Part shown: positions 1 through 7,566 of the stretch, one piece after another | How the letters are laid out: each line of letters begins with the position of its first letter | Position numbering within the stretch: position 1 is the stretch's first letter | Source of the DNA: Flagellimonas spongiicola | GTDB taxonomy: Bacteria > Bacteroidota > Bacteroidia > Flavobacteriales > Flavobacteriaceae | Length of the DNA: 64,000 bases | Direction of reading: 5' to 3' | NCBI RefSeq assembly: GCF_023502425.1 | Contig: NZ_JAMFMA010000003.1 | Location: forward strand, 434,001 to 498,000 | Translations under genes and position numbers: made by a program | Notes under the pieces: model-generated | What the model was told of the DNA's origin: nothing | What the model saw: only the letters and a program-made list of their open reading frames with translations | Database searches by the model: none

Positions 1-810
1 CCAAAATGGAATATTGCAACGGATTATTTTGATGTAGATGAATTGGATGGTATTGAAGCTTTGATCCAACCAAATACCAAAATTCTGTATGCGGAATCCC
101 CTACCAATCCAGGTGTAGATGTTTTAGATTTGGAAGCTCTAGGGGCTATTGCCAAAAAATACAATCTGATTTTTATTATTGACAATTGTTTTGCATCACC
201 CTATTTACAACAGCCTATAAAGTTTGGCGCTAATTTGGTTATTCATTCCGGTACCAAATTAATGGATGGTCAAGGTAGGGTATTGGCAGGAATAACAGTT
301 GGTGATGGGGCCCTTGTGGACAAAATTTACAGGTTTGCCAGAATCACTGGCCCTGCACTTTCGCCTTTCAACGCGTGGGTGCTTTCCAAGAGTTTGGAAA
401 CCTTGGCGTTGCGAGTGGACAGGCATTGTGAAAATGCCCTACAATTGGCAACATTTTTGGAAAGTCACCCAAAAGTTTCATGGGTGAAATATCCATTTTT
501 GAAGTCACATCCAAATTATGAGGTTGCCAAAAGGCAAATGAAAGCCGGTGGTTGTGTAGTTGCATTTGAAGTAAATGGTGGTTTAGAGGCAGGTAGAAAT
601 TTCTTTGATGCAATACAGTTGTTATCACTTTCAGCAAATCTTGGGGATTCCCGTAGCATAGTAACCCATCCTGCTTCAACAACACATAGTAAACTCTCCT
701 CAGAGGAACGTTTGGCAGTTGGAATAACAGATGGAACGGTAAGGGTTTCTGTGGGGCTGGAGCATATTGATGATATTATTGCAGATATTCAACAAGCTTT
801 GGAGCGATAA
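1..810 (+). CDS. metZ: Transsulfuration PLP enzyme, MetZ-like (5' truncated)
   Basis: This is the C-terminal 269 residues of a Cys/Met-metabolism PLP enzyme. The frame is open back to base 1, so the true start lies outside the window. The PLP lysine is in the motif HSGTK (codon at 256-258), preceded by the DNCFASPYLQQP strand that holds the cofactor. The sequence LMDGQGR after the lysine is typical of O-succinyl/O-acetylhomoserine sulfhydrylases rather than cystathionine lyases. It would make homocysteine from activated homoserine and sulfide, which fits the sulfide-producing genes downstream. The exact acyl-homoserine substrate cannot be read from the sequence; cystathionine gamma-synthase is the alternative. 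Confidence 0.85.
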   Translation, partial: PKWNIATDYFDVDELDGIEALIQPNTKILYAESPTNPGVDVLDLEALGAIAKKYNLIFIIDNCFASPYLQQPIKFGANLVIHSGTKLMDGQGRVLAGITVGDGALVDKIYRFARITGPALSPFNAWVLSKSLETLALRVDRHCENALQLATFLESHPKVSWVKYPFLKSHPNYEVAKRQMKAGGCVVAFEVNGGLEAGRNFFDAIQLLSLSANLGDSRSIVTHPASTTHSKLSSEERLAVGITDGTVRVSVGLEHIDDIIADIQQALER

Positions 811-831
811 AGGTGTCATCAACCTAATCAA

Positions 832-855
832 CACGAATTTTTGGCTATATTCGTG
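832..855 (+). repeat. Inverted repeat just before the rrf2 start codon
   Basis: CACGAAT (832-838) and ATTCGTG (849-855) are perfect 7-base arms around a 10-base spacer, ending two bases before the ATG at 858. It could be an autoregulatory operator or an RNA hairpin covering the initiation region. The role is inference. Confidence 0.45.
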
Positions 856-857
856 AG

Positions 858-1268
858 ATGCTCTCCAAGAAGACAAAATACGGCTTAAAAGCACTTACTT
901 ATCTAGCTTCAATTGACTCAAAGGAGCCGGTGCAAATTGCTGAAATCGCAAAGCACGAGAATATATCCCAAAAATTTTTGGAGAGTATATTACTTACACT
1001 CCGTAGAAATGGATTCTTGGGCTCTAAGAAAGGTAAGGGTGGAGGCTATTACCTGATTAAAGAACCAGAGGAAATTGTGATGACCGCGGTAATACGTGTA
1101 TTGGAAGGTCCAATTGCAATGGTGCCGTGCGTTAGCCTAAATTTCTACGAAAAATGCGATGACTGTCCAGACGAGAACAAATGTTCAGTGCACAAATTAA
1201 TGCTGCAAGTTCGGGATGGGGCCTTGGAAGTGTACCGGAACAATACATTGGCTGACTTGATCGCCTAA
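858..1268 (+). CDS. Rrf2-family transcriptional regulator with four cysteines
   Basis: 136 residues, the usual Rrf2/IscR length. The N-terminal winged helix (about 1-80) contains the family signature for the recognition helix and wing (ISQKFLESIL, then GSKKGKGGGYYL). The C-terminal segment carries Cys91, Cys100, Cys103 and Cys109 followed by His112, a spacing that could bind an Fe-S cluster as in IscR, though the spacing is not identical. Its position between metZ and the sulfate-reduction genes suggests a sulfur or Fe-S sensor of this regulon. The palindromes at 1419-1435 and 4677-4693 are candidate binding sites. Sensing mode is inference. Confidence 0.88.
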   Translation: MLSKKTKYGLKALTYLASIDSKEPVQIAEIAKHENISQKFLESILLTLRRNGFLGSKKGKGGGYYLIKEPEEIVMTAVIRVLEGPIAMVPCVSLNFYEKCDDCPDENKCSVHKLMLQVRDGALEVYRNNTLADLIA

Positions 1269-1385
1269 TACACAAAACTTCAGATCCATCTATTCTAGGG
1301 TGGGAATTTCTTAAATTTTCAAAGCTATTTTGTTAAAATCTATAAAAACGATAGGGTAAAGGTAATTTTGTGTTCAAATTAACGA

Positions 1386-1413
1386 TTGGTTCAAAAAATA
1401 TAACCTACTTTTG
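1386..1413 (+). promoter_or_regulatory. Bacteroidota-type promoter of the sulfate-assimilation operon
   Basis: The -7 element TACTTTTG (1406-1413) matches TAnnTTTG exactly, with TTG at 1386-1388, 17 bases upstream, as a -33 element. It lies just before the palindrome at 1419-1435 and 38 bases before the DUF2061 gene. Confidence 0.6.
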
Positions 1414-1418
1414 AATTT

Positions 1419-1435
1419 CCTATTAAGTTAGTAGG
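1419..1435 (+). promoter_or_regulatory. Candidate Rrf2 operator 1
   Basis: CCTATTAA-G-TTAGTAGG is a 17-base palindrome with 8-base arms and one mismatch. It lies immediately downstream of the -7 box, so a bound repressor would cover the expected transcription start. It matches the site at 4677-4693 at 13 of 17 positions. Assignment to the neighbouring Rrf2 protein is inference. Confidence 0.5.
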
Positions 1436-1450
1436 GTATTAAAATAGCAA

Positions 1451-1714
1451 ATGATAGCAGACCAATTAATTCTAGATAACGGAGGAAAGAGAGATACCTA
1501 TACCAAGGATAAAAACTCCGAAAGTCCAAAGCGAAGTATCGTAAAATCCATAAGTTGGAGAATTGTTGGTACGTTGGACACCATCATAATCTCTTGGATC
1601 ATTACAGGGACCCTTTCATTGGCGTTTTCCATCGGTTTGGTGGAATTGGTCACCAAGATGGTCCTTTATTTTTTCCACGAGCGCATTTGGAATAAGATTT
1701 CTTGGGGTAGATAA
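1451..1714 (+). CDS. DUF2061 small membrane protein
   Basis: 87 residues. After a charged N-terminus of about 35 residues, the segment starting SIVKSISWRIVGTLDT matches DUF2061, with two hydrophobic stretches (about 40-57 and 60-76). No biochemical function is established for the family. It is first in the operon, 12 bases before cysH, and the family commonly accompanies assimilatory sulfate-reduction genes, so a membrane role in sulfate or sulfite handling is possible but unproven. Confidence 0.75.
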   Translation: MIADQLILDNGGKRDTYTKDKNSESPKRSIVKSISWRIVGTLDTIIISWIITGTLSLAFSIGLVELVTKMVLYFFHERIWNKISWGR

Positions 1715-1726
1715 AGTTATAATCGT

Positions 1727-2350
1727 ATGGCATTTACAGTTGCAGACATTGAGAATTTAAACAAGCAGTTTAGGGGAATTCCGCCACAGGAGATTATTTC
1801 GTGGGCCATTAGCAATGGAACCAATCCTGTAGTAACCACCAATTTCAGACCTTATGAGGTTGCTATATTACATGCGGTGACCGATGTTGACGCCGATATT
1901 CCTGTAATATGGTGCGATACTGGATATAATACCCCAAACACCTACAAACATGCAGAAGAACTAATTTCCCGATTGGGCTTGAACGTTCAATTGTATGTGC
2001 CTAAGCAAACCTCTTCACATCGTGATGCTGTAATGGGAATACCAAACATTGAAGACCCGTTGCATGCTGTTTTTACAGAGCAGGTGAAACTAGAACCCTT
2101 TCGAAGGGCAATGGAGGAGCATAAACCAGATGTTTGGTTTACAAATTTGAGAAAAGGACAAACCGCTCACCGCGATTCTTTGGATGTGCTGAGCTTAAGC
2201 AATGATGGAGTACTAAAAGTCAGTCCTTTTTATTATTGGGATGATACGCAATTGGATGCCTATTTAAAATCGTACGATCTACCAAACGAACATAAATATT
2301 TTGATCCGACCAAAGTGTTGGAGAATCGTGAATGTGGATTACATACTTAA
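1727..2350 (+). CDS. cysH: Phosphoadenosine phosphosulfate (PAPS/APS) reductase
   Basis: 207 residues. Reduces activated sulfate to sulfite with thioredoxin or glutaredoxin as donor. The C-terminal ECGLHT motif supplies the catalytic cysteine (Cys203). The only other cysteine is Cys63. The paired-cysteine plus CxxC ligands of [4Fe-4S] APS reductases are absent, so by family knowledge it should prefer PAPS over APS. No APS kinase gene is in this window, so either cysC lies elsewhere or this enzyme accepts APS. Twelve bases separate it from the DUF2061 gene. Confidence 0.85.
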   Translation: MAFTVADIENLNKQFRGIPPQEIISWAISNGTNPVVTTNFRPYEVAILHAVTDVDADIPVIWCDTGYNTPNTYKHAEELISRLGLNVQLYVPKQTSSHRDAVMGIPNIEDPLHAVFTEQVKLEPFRRAMEEHKPDVWFTNLRKGQTAHRDSLDVLSLSNDGVLKVSPFYYWDDTQLDAYLKSYDLPNEHKYFDPTKVLENRECGLHT

Positions 2351-2370
2351 ACTAAAGAATACAACCTTAT

Positions 2371-2387
2371 TTTCCGATTATCGGAAA
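2371..2387 (+). repeat. Perfect palindrome between cysH and cysD
   Basis: TTTCCGAT (2371-2378), a central T, and ATCGGAAA (2380-2387) form perfect 8-base arms. With a one-base centre it cannot fold as drawn without opening the middle, so a DNA-binding site is as likely as a short RNA hairpin. It lies in the 55-base gap before the TTG start of cysD. Confidence 0.45.
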
Positions 2388-2405
2388 TCTAAATAAAACA
2401 AAGAC

Positions 2406-3353
2406 TTGAATACATTAACAGAAGAAATAGTAAAACCTGAAGTGTTGGAACTACCGGAAAGACCTATTGCAAATGCCTTAGAGCATGAAGCCATTTATAT
2501 TTTTCGCGAGGTTGCGGCCCAGTTTGAAAAGCCTGTACTCCTATTTTCTGGAGGGAAAGACTCCATTACCTTGGTTCGATTGGCGCAGAAAGCGTTTTGG
2601 CCCGCAAAGATTCCATTTCCATTAATGCACATTGATACGGGGCATAATTTCCCAGAGACCATTGAATTTAGGGATAAGTTGGTAGATGAGTTGGGCGTGG
2701 AATTGATAGTACGCAAAGTTCAGGATTCCATTGATCAAGGCAAAGTAGTTGAGGAGACCGGGAAATATGCAAGTAGAAACATGCTTCAAACCACTACACT
2801 TTTGGATGCCATTGAGGAGTTCAAATTTGATGCCTGTATTGGTGGTGCCAGACGTGACGAAGAAAAAGCACGTGCCAAGGAGCGCATCTTTTCTGTACGT
2901 GATGATTTTGGACAATGGGATGAAAAGAACCAAAGACCGGAATTGTTCGATATGTTGAACGGTCAGATAGAATTAGGTCAAAATGTCCGTGTCTTCCCAA
3001 TAAGTAATTGGACAGAGCTTGACGTTTGGAGCTACATTGAAAAAGAAAATATAGAAATACCATCCATCTATTTTGCGCATAAGCGAAATGTTTTTTTAAG
3101 AGATGGATTGATTTGGTCTGCAGAAGACGCCGTTGTATTTAGAGCAGCAGATGAAACAGTTGAAGAACGTATGGTTCGCTTCCGTACCGTTGGCGATATG
3201 AGTTGTACCGCTGCTGTTGAATCCCATGCTGATACTATCGAAAAAGTAGTAGTGGAAATACGGGAATCAAAAATCTCGGAACGAGGAGCACGAATCGATG
3301 ATAAACGTTCTGAGGCGGCAATGGAAAAGCGCAAACAACAAGGTTATTTCTAA
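2406..3353 (+). CDS. cysD: Sulfate adenylyltransferase small subunit
   Basis: 315 residues, full length for CysD. The PP-loop SGGKDS (residues 48-53) binds ATP; with CysN it forms ATP sulfurylase, making APS from ATP and sulfate. The GGARRDEEKARAKER block and the C-terminal basic MEKRKQQGYF tail are typical. The start is a TTG codon: upstream ATGs are not in frame, and the N-terminus from TTG aligns with the usual family start. It is 21 bases from cysN. Confidence 0.95.
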   Translation: MNTLTEEIVKPEVLELPERPIANALEHEAIYIFREVAAQFEKPVLLFSGGKDSITLVRLAQKAFWPAKIPFPLMHIDTGHNFPETIEFRDKLVDELGVELIVRKVQDSIDQGKVVEETGKYASRNMLQTTTLLDAIEEFKFDACIGGARRDEEKARAKERIFSVRDDFGQWDEKNQRPELFDMLNGQIELGQNVRVFPISNWTELDVWSYIEKENIEIPSIYFAHKRNVFLRDGLIWSAEDAVVFRAADETVEERMVRFRTVGDMSCTAAVESHADTIEKVVVEIRESKISERGARIDDKRSEAAMEKRKQQGYF

Positions 3354-3374
3354 ATCGAACTAAAGAAAAAGACA

Positions 3375-4622
3375 TTGAAAGTACTTAAGATAGCAACAGC
3401 AGGAAGTGTAGACGATGGTAAAAGTACCTTAATTGGGAGGCTGCTTTATGATACCAAATCATTGACTGACGATAAATTGGAAGCCATCGAAAAAACCAGT
3501 AAGCAAAAAGGATATGATTATCTGGATTTTTCACTGGCAACAGATGGTCTAGTGGCAGAAAGAGAACAGGGAATTACGATTGATGTAGCCCACATTTACT
3601 TTTCTACTGCTTCCAAGAGTTACATTATAGCAGATACTCCTGGCCACGTGGAGTACACGAGAAATATGGTTACTGGGGCATCCACGTCCCAAGCTGCCAT
3701 TATTTTGATTGATGCCAGAAAAGGGGTGATCGAACAGACCAATAGGCATTTTTTCATCAACAATCTACTTCGTATTAAAGATGTGATTGTGGCGATCAAT
3801 AAAATGGACTTGGTCGATTATTCTGAGGAAGTATTCAATACGATAAAGTCAGATTTTGAAAAATTGATGGCCAAACGTGATTATCAAGGTCAAAAAATCA
3901 CATTTATTCCTGTAAGTGCCTTAAAGGGAGATAATGTGGTAAATAGTTCTGAGCGCACACCTTGGTATAATGGACAAACGTTGTTGGAGCACTTAGAAGA
4001 ATTGGATTTGGAAGACATCTACAACACGGGTACTCCAAGGTTCCCAGTTCAATATGTTGTGCGCCCAAAAACAGAAGAATTTCATGATTTCCGTGGATTT
4101 ACTGGTAAAGTGTACGGCGGGGAATTGAGTGTTGGTGATGAAATTGTGGTATTACCATCCATGACAAGATCCAAGATCAAGAATATTTTCTTTTATGATC
4201 AGGAATACCAGACAGCACCAAGACGCTCATCCGTTACCATTACCTTAGAAGATGAGGTAAATGTGAGTAGGGGTGATATGTTAGTGAAAGTTGGAGATTT
4301 ACCTACTATTGACAAGCAATTGACGGCAACAGTATCGTGGATGGATTCTGATAGTCTTGTTACCGGGGGCAAGTATGTGGTTCAACACGGAATCAATAAG
4401 GTATTGGCCAAAGTTGATGCTATAGAGCATAAAATCAATCCGGATTATAGCGGAATTGAAGAAAACGCAAACACTTTACAAATGAATGACATTGCTAAAG
4501 TGCGTTTGAAATTCAACAAGCCGATTTTTTATGACCGTTTTAAAGATCATAGAACCAATGGCTCGTTTATCATAATAGATACTAGAACTAATCATACGGC
4601 AGGAGTAGGGTTTATAGAGTAG
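3375..4622 (+). CDS. cysN: Sulfate adenylyltransferase large subunit (GTPase)
   Basis: 415 residues. An EF-Tu-like GTPase that drives ATP sulfurylase: G1 GSVDDGKST (10-18), G3 DTPGH (87-91), G4 NKMD (142-145), then beta-barrel domains to the end. The length corresponds to CysN alone; the APS kinase domain of CysNC fusions (about 200 further residues) is absent. It starts with TTG, like cysD. It lies in the operon after cysD and 83 bases before the sulfite reductase. Confidence 0.95.
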   Translation: MKVLKIATAGSVDDGKSTLIGRLLYDTKSLTDDKLEAIEKTSKQKGYDYLDFSLATDGLVAEREQGITIDVAHIYFSTASKSYIIADTPGHVEYTRNMVTGASTSQAAIILIDARKGVIEQTNRHFFINNLLRIKDVIVAINKMDLVDYSEEVFNTIKSDFEKLMAKRDYQGQKITFIPVSALKGDNVVNSSERTPWYNGQTLLEHLEELDLEDIYNTGTPRFPVQYVVRPKTEEFHDFRGFTGKVYGGELSVGDEIVVLPSMTRSKIKNIFFYDQEYQTAPRRSSVTITLEDEVNVSRGDMLVKVGDLPTIDKQLTATVSWMDSDSLVTGGKYVVQHGINKVLAKVDAIEHKINPDYSGIEENANTLQMNDIAKVRLKFNKPIFYDRFKDHRTNGSFIIIDTRTNHTAGVGFIE

Positions 4623-4676
4623 ACTATCCACTATAAACGTTATTCTTGACGATGTAAGGAAAAATTTTAATTATAT

Positions 4677-4693
4677 CCTATTAATTAGATAGG
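4677..4693 (+). promoter_or_regulatory. Candidate Rrf2 operator 2
   Basis: CCTATTAATTAGATAGG, 12 bases before the sulfite reductase start codon, shares its first eight bases and its last four with the 1419-1435 site (13 of 17 overall). The outer arms CCTAT/ATAGG are complementary. The neighbouring gap shows no clear TAnnTTTG element. Confidence 0.5.
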
Positions 4694-4705
4694 AAAACTA
4701 GGAAT

Positions 4706-6796
4706 ATGAGAAGCTTTAGAACAGAAATAGAAAATCCACTTGTAGAAAAGGATATTATTGAATTGGATAGAAAAATCCGAGAATTCAATGGGGGAAATAT
4801 TGATGAGGAAAAGTTCCGAAGTCTTCGCTTGGCCCGAGGGGTCTATGGTCAGCGCCAACAAGGTGTGCAAATGATTCGGATTAAACTACCTTATGGAAAA
4901 GTCACCTCCAAACAGTTGCTCCGAATCGCTGATGTTTCTGATGAATATTCACGAGGTAGATTGCATATTACCACCAGACAGGATATACAAATCCATTATG
5001 TAGATCTTAACAGGACCCCAGAACTTTGGGCCGAATTGGAACGGGATGATGTTACGCTTCGTGAAGCTTGTGGAAATACCGTGAGAAATGTTACGGCTAG
5101 TGAAACAGCGGGTATTGATATAAACGAACCTTTTGATGTTTCACCTTATGCCCATGCCGTTTTCCAATATTTCCTAAGAAATCCTATTGGGCAAGAAATG
5201 GGAAGGAAGTTCAAGGTGTCTTTTTCTGCGAGTGATGCCGATACAGGATTGTCCTACATGCATGATTTGGGATTCATCGCTAAGGTAAAAAACGGGGAAC
5301 GAGGATTTAAAGTCATGTTGGCTGGAGGATTAGGTTCACAACCTCGTCATGCCGATGAACTCTATAGTTTTTTGCCTGCGGATAAGATCATTCCATTGAT
5401 GGAAGGTGTCATACGAATATTTGATCGTCATGGTGAACGGAAAAGTAGGGCAAAAGCGCGATTGAAGTTTCTCTTAAAGGATATTGGATTGGACGGTTTC
5501 AAGATACTATTGGAACAAGAGCAATTGGCAATTCCGCACCAAACCTACCCCATAGATTATGAAAGTTACCCATCTACTTCGGTAGCTGAAGTTGAGACAC
5601 CGAATGTCGTAATACCTAACCAAGCTGCATTTGAAAAATGGAAATCCACCAATTTGGTTCCGCAAAAGCAAAAAGGGTACGTTGCAATTGGTATCAAAGT
5701 GCTTTTGGGTGATTTCTATACGGATAAGGCTAGAAAACTGGCTCGATTGGTGCAAAACTATGCTGCTGGTGAAATCAGATTATCCTTAAGACAGAACATC
5801 CTAATCCCTTATGTCAAAGAGGAACTAATACCTTTTTTCTATCAAGAATTGGAAAAATTGGACTTTGTTGAAGCTGGGTATAATAAAGCATTGGATATCA
5901 CCGCATGTCCCGGAACGGATACCTGTAATCTTGGTATCGCAAGTAGTACAGGAATAGCTGAGGAATTGGAACGGTTAATCAAGGCTGAATATCCAGAGTA
6001 TATTGATAATCCGGATGTGGTAATTAAAATTAGTGGCTGTATGAATGCATGTGGTCAGCACACAATGGCCAACATCGGTTTTCAAGGTATGTCCGTTAGA
6101 ACAAAGGATAAATTAGTTGCTCCGGCGCTCCAGGTATTGCTAGGCGGTGGAAATTTTGGGAACGGCAACGCCCGCTTTGCAGATAAGGTTATCAAGATTC
6201 CTAGTAAAAGAGGCCCACAGGCATTGCGATTGATTTTGGATGATTTCAACGCCAATGGAAATGGAGCAAGTTTTGCTGATTATTATTGGGAAAAAGGAGA
6301 ACCCTATTTCTATGATTTTCTAAAACCATTGGCAGACGTTGACAATCTTGTTCTTGATGATTTTATTGATTGGGGAAACGAAGAGAAGTATAAAAAGGAA
6401 ATCGGAATAGGAGAATGCGCAGGTGTAATAGTGGATTTGGTGGCTACCCTTTTCTTTGAGAGTCAGGAGAAAATTGATAGTGCAAGGGAAGCATTGTTGG
6501 AAGAACGATGGGCAGCGAGTGTTTATTACTCCTATCAATCTATCGTGAATTCGGCAAAAGCACTTCTTACTTCCGGAAAAGTAAAAGTCAATACCCATGC
6601 AGGTATCATCCGTGATTTTGATACGCATTATGTCGCTACAAGAAAAATACCATTTACTGGCGGTTTTGAAGCTTTGGCATTGCAATTGAACAAACAAAAG
6701 CCTTCTAAGGAATTTGCTCAAAATTTTCTATCCGACGCCATGTTGGTATTGGATCGTTTGGAAGCTTTTAGAAAAATGGAGTTGAGTCATGCATAA
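4706..6796 (+). CDS. Assimilatory sulfite/nitrite reductase with C-terminal HEPN domain
   Basis: 696 residues. The first 540 or so are a siroheme/[4Fe-4S] sulfite or nitrite reductase with the duplicated ferredoxin-like plus catalytic layout. Cluster and siroheme ligands are Cys401, Cys407 (ACPGTDTC), Cys445 and Cys449 (GCMNAC). From about residue 550 a HEPN-type helical domain follows, including SVYYSYQSIVNSAKALL and an R-D-x-x-x-H motif (Arg636, His641). Operon context with cysHDN makes sulfite the likely substrate. The stop overlaps the next start by 8 bases. The HEPN part's role is unknown; typical reductases of this family end before it. Confidence 0.88.
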   Translation: MRSFRTEIENPLVEKDIIELDRKIREFNGGNIDEEKFRSLRLARGVYGQRQQGVQMIRIKLPYGKVTSKQLLRIADVSDEYSRGRLHITTRQDIQIHYVDLNRTPELWAELERDDVTLREACGNTVRNVTASETAGIDINEPFDVSPYAHAVFQYFLRNPIGQEMGRKFKVSFSASDADTGLSYMHDLGFIAKVKNGERGFKVMLAGGLGSQPRHADELYSFLPADKIIPLMEGVIRIFDRHGERKSRAKARLKFLLKDIGLDGFKILLEQEQLAIPHQTYPIDYESYPSTSVAEVETPNVVIPNQAAFEKWKSTNLVPQKQKGYVAIGIKVLLGDFYTDKARKLARLVQNYAAGEIRLSLRQNILIPYVKEELIPFFYQELEKLDFVEAGYNKALDITACPGTDTCNLGIASSTGIAEELERLIKAEYPEYIDNPDVVIKISGCMNACGQHTMANIGFQGMSVRTKDKLVAPALQVLLGGGNFGNGNARFADKVIKIPSKRGPQALRLILDDFNANGNGASFADYYWEKGEPYFYDFLKPLADVDNLVLDDFIDWGNEEKYKKEIGIGECAGVIVDLVATLFFESQEKIDSAREALLEERWAASVYYSYQSIVNSAKALLTSGKVKVNTHAGIIRDFDTHYVATRKIPFTGGFEALALQLNKQKPSKEFAQNFLSDAMLVLDRLEAFRKMELSHA

Positions 6797-7565
6797 GGGA
6801 AAACTAACTGTTGTTGGGGCTGGTCCAGGCGATGTGGATTTGATTACCCTTAAAGGGATTAAGGCATTGCAGAGCGCGGCTGTGGTTTTGTATGATGCCT
6901 TAGTAGATACCGCCTTATTGGAGTATGCTCCAAAAGCAGAAAAGATTTTTGTGGGCAAACGCAAGGGTTGTTATGCCTACCAACAGGTTCAAATCAATGA
7001 GTTGATTGTCCAAAGAGCAAAATTGAAAGGCCATGTGGTAAGACTTAAAGGAGGTGATCCCTTTGTCTTTGGAAGAGGTGCAGAGGAAATGGAATATGCC
7101 GCTGAATTTGGTTTGGATGTAGCAGTAGTTCCTGGAATCTCTTCTTCTGTTTCAGTACCTGCTGCACAAAACATTCCAGTTACAAAAAGAGGAGCTGCCG
7201 AAAGTTTTTGGGTAATAACAGGCACAACAAAATCGCATGAGCTTTCCCAAGATGTTGCCTTGGCAGCAAAATCCAATGCTACAGTGGTCATTCTAATGGG
7301 GATGTCCAAATTGCATGAAATCATGGAATTATTCAAAAAAGAAGGAAAACAAAATATCCCTGTTGCCATCATTCAAAATGGCACCACGGTAAATGAAAAA
7401 ATAGGAATTGGAACTGTTGCTTCCATTGAGTACAAGGCAAAGGAGCAGCAGTTATCCAATCCTGCAATAATCGTGATTGGAGCGGTTGTAAATCACAGGC
7501 ACAACCTAATCCAATTGCAAAATGAGTTCAGTAAAAAGGAAATTGAGTTAGCAGAATTACAATAA
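6789..7565 (+). CDS. cobA: Uroporphyrinogen-III C-methyltransferase
   Basis: 258 residues, a stand-alone SUMT. The N-terminal VVGAGPGDVDLITLKG motif, LKGGDPFVFGRG loop and PVTKRG segment are diagnostic of tetrapyrrole methylases. It methylates uroporphyrinogen III twice to precorrin-2, the siroheme precursor needed by the upstream reductase. There is no NAD-binding precorrin-2 dehydrogenase/ferrochelatase domain (the CysG N-terminus), and no such gene follows. It overlaps the reductase gene by 8 bases and is one base from the next gene, so translational coupling is likely. Confidence 0.94.
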   Translation: MHKGKLTVVGAGPGDVDLITLKGIKALQSAAVVLYDALVDTALLEYAPKAEKIFVGKRKGCYAYQQVQINELIVQRAKLKGHVVRLKGGDPFVFGRGAEEMEYAAEFGLDVAVVPGISSSVSVPAAQNIPVTKRGAAESFWVITGTTKSHELSQDVALAAKSNATVVILMGMSKLHEIMELFKKEGKQNIPVAIIQNGTTVNEKIGIGTVASIEYKAKEQQLSNPAIIVIGAVVNHRHNLIQLQNEFSKKEIELAELQ

Positions 7566-7566
7566 G

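Noticed and set aside
1363-1370. TAATTTTG as a promoter of the DUF2061 operon
   Set aside because: It matches TAnnTTTG but has no -33 element at 17-21 bases; the element at 1406-1413 is better supported.
4706-6796. HEPN part as half of a toxin-antitoxin module
   Set aside because: It is fused to a metabolic enzyme within a biosynthetic operon, with no nucleotidyltransferase or antitoxin gene nearby.
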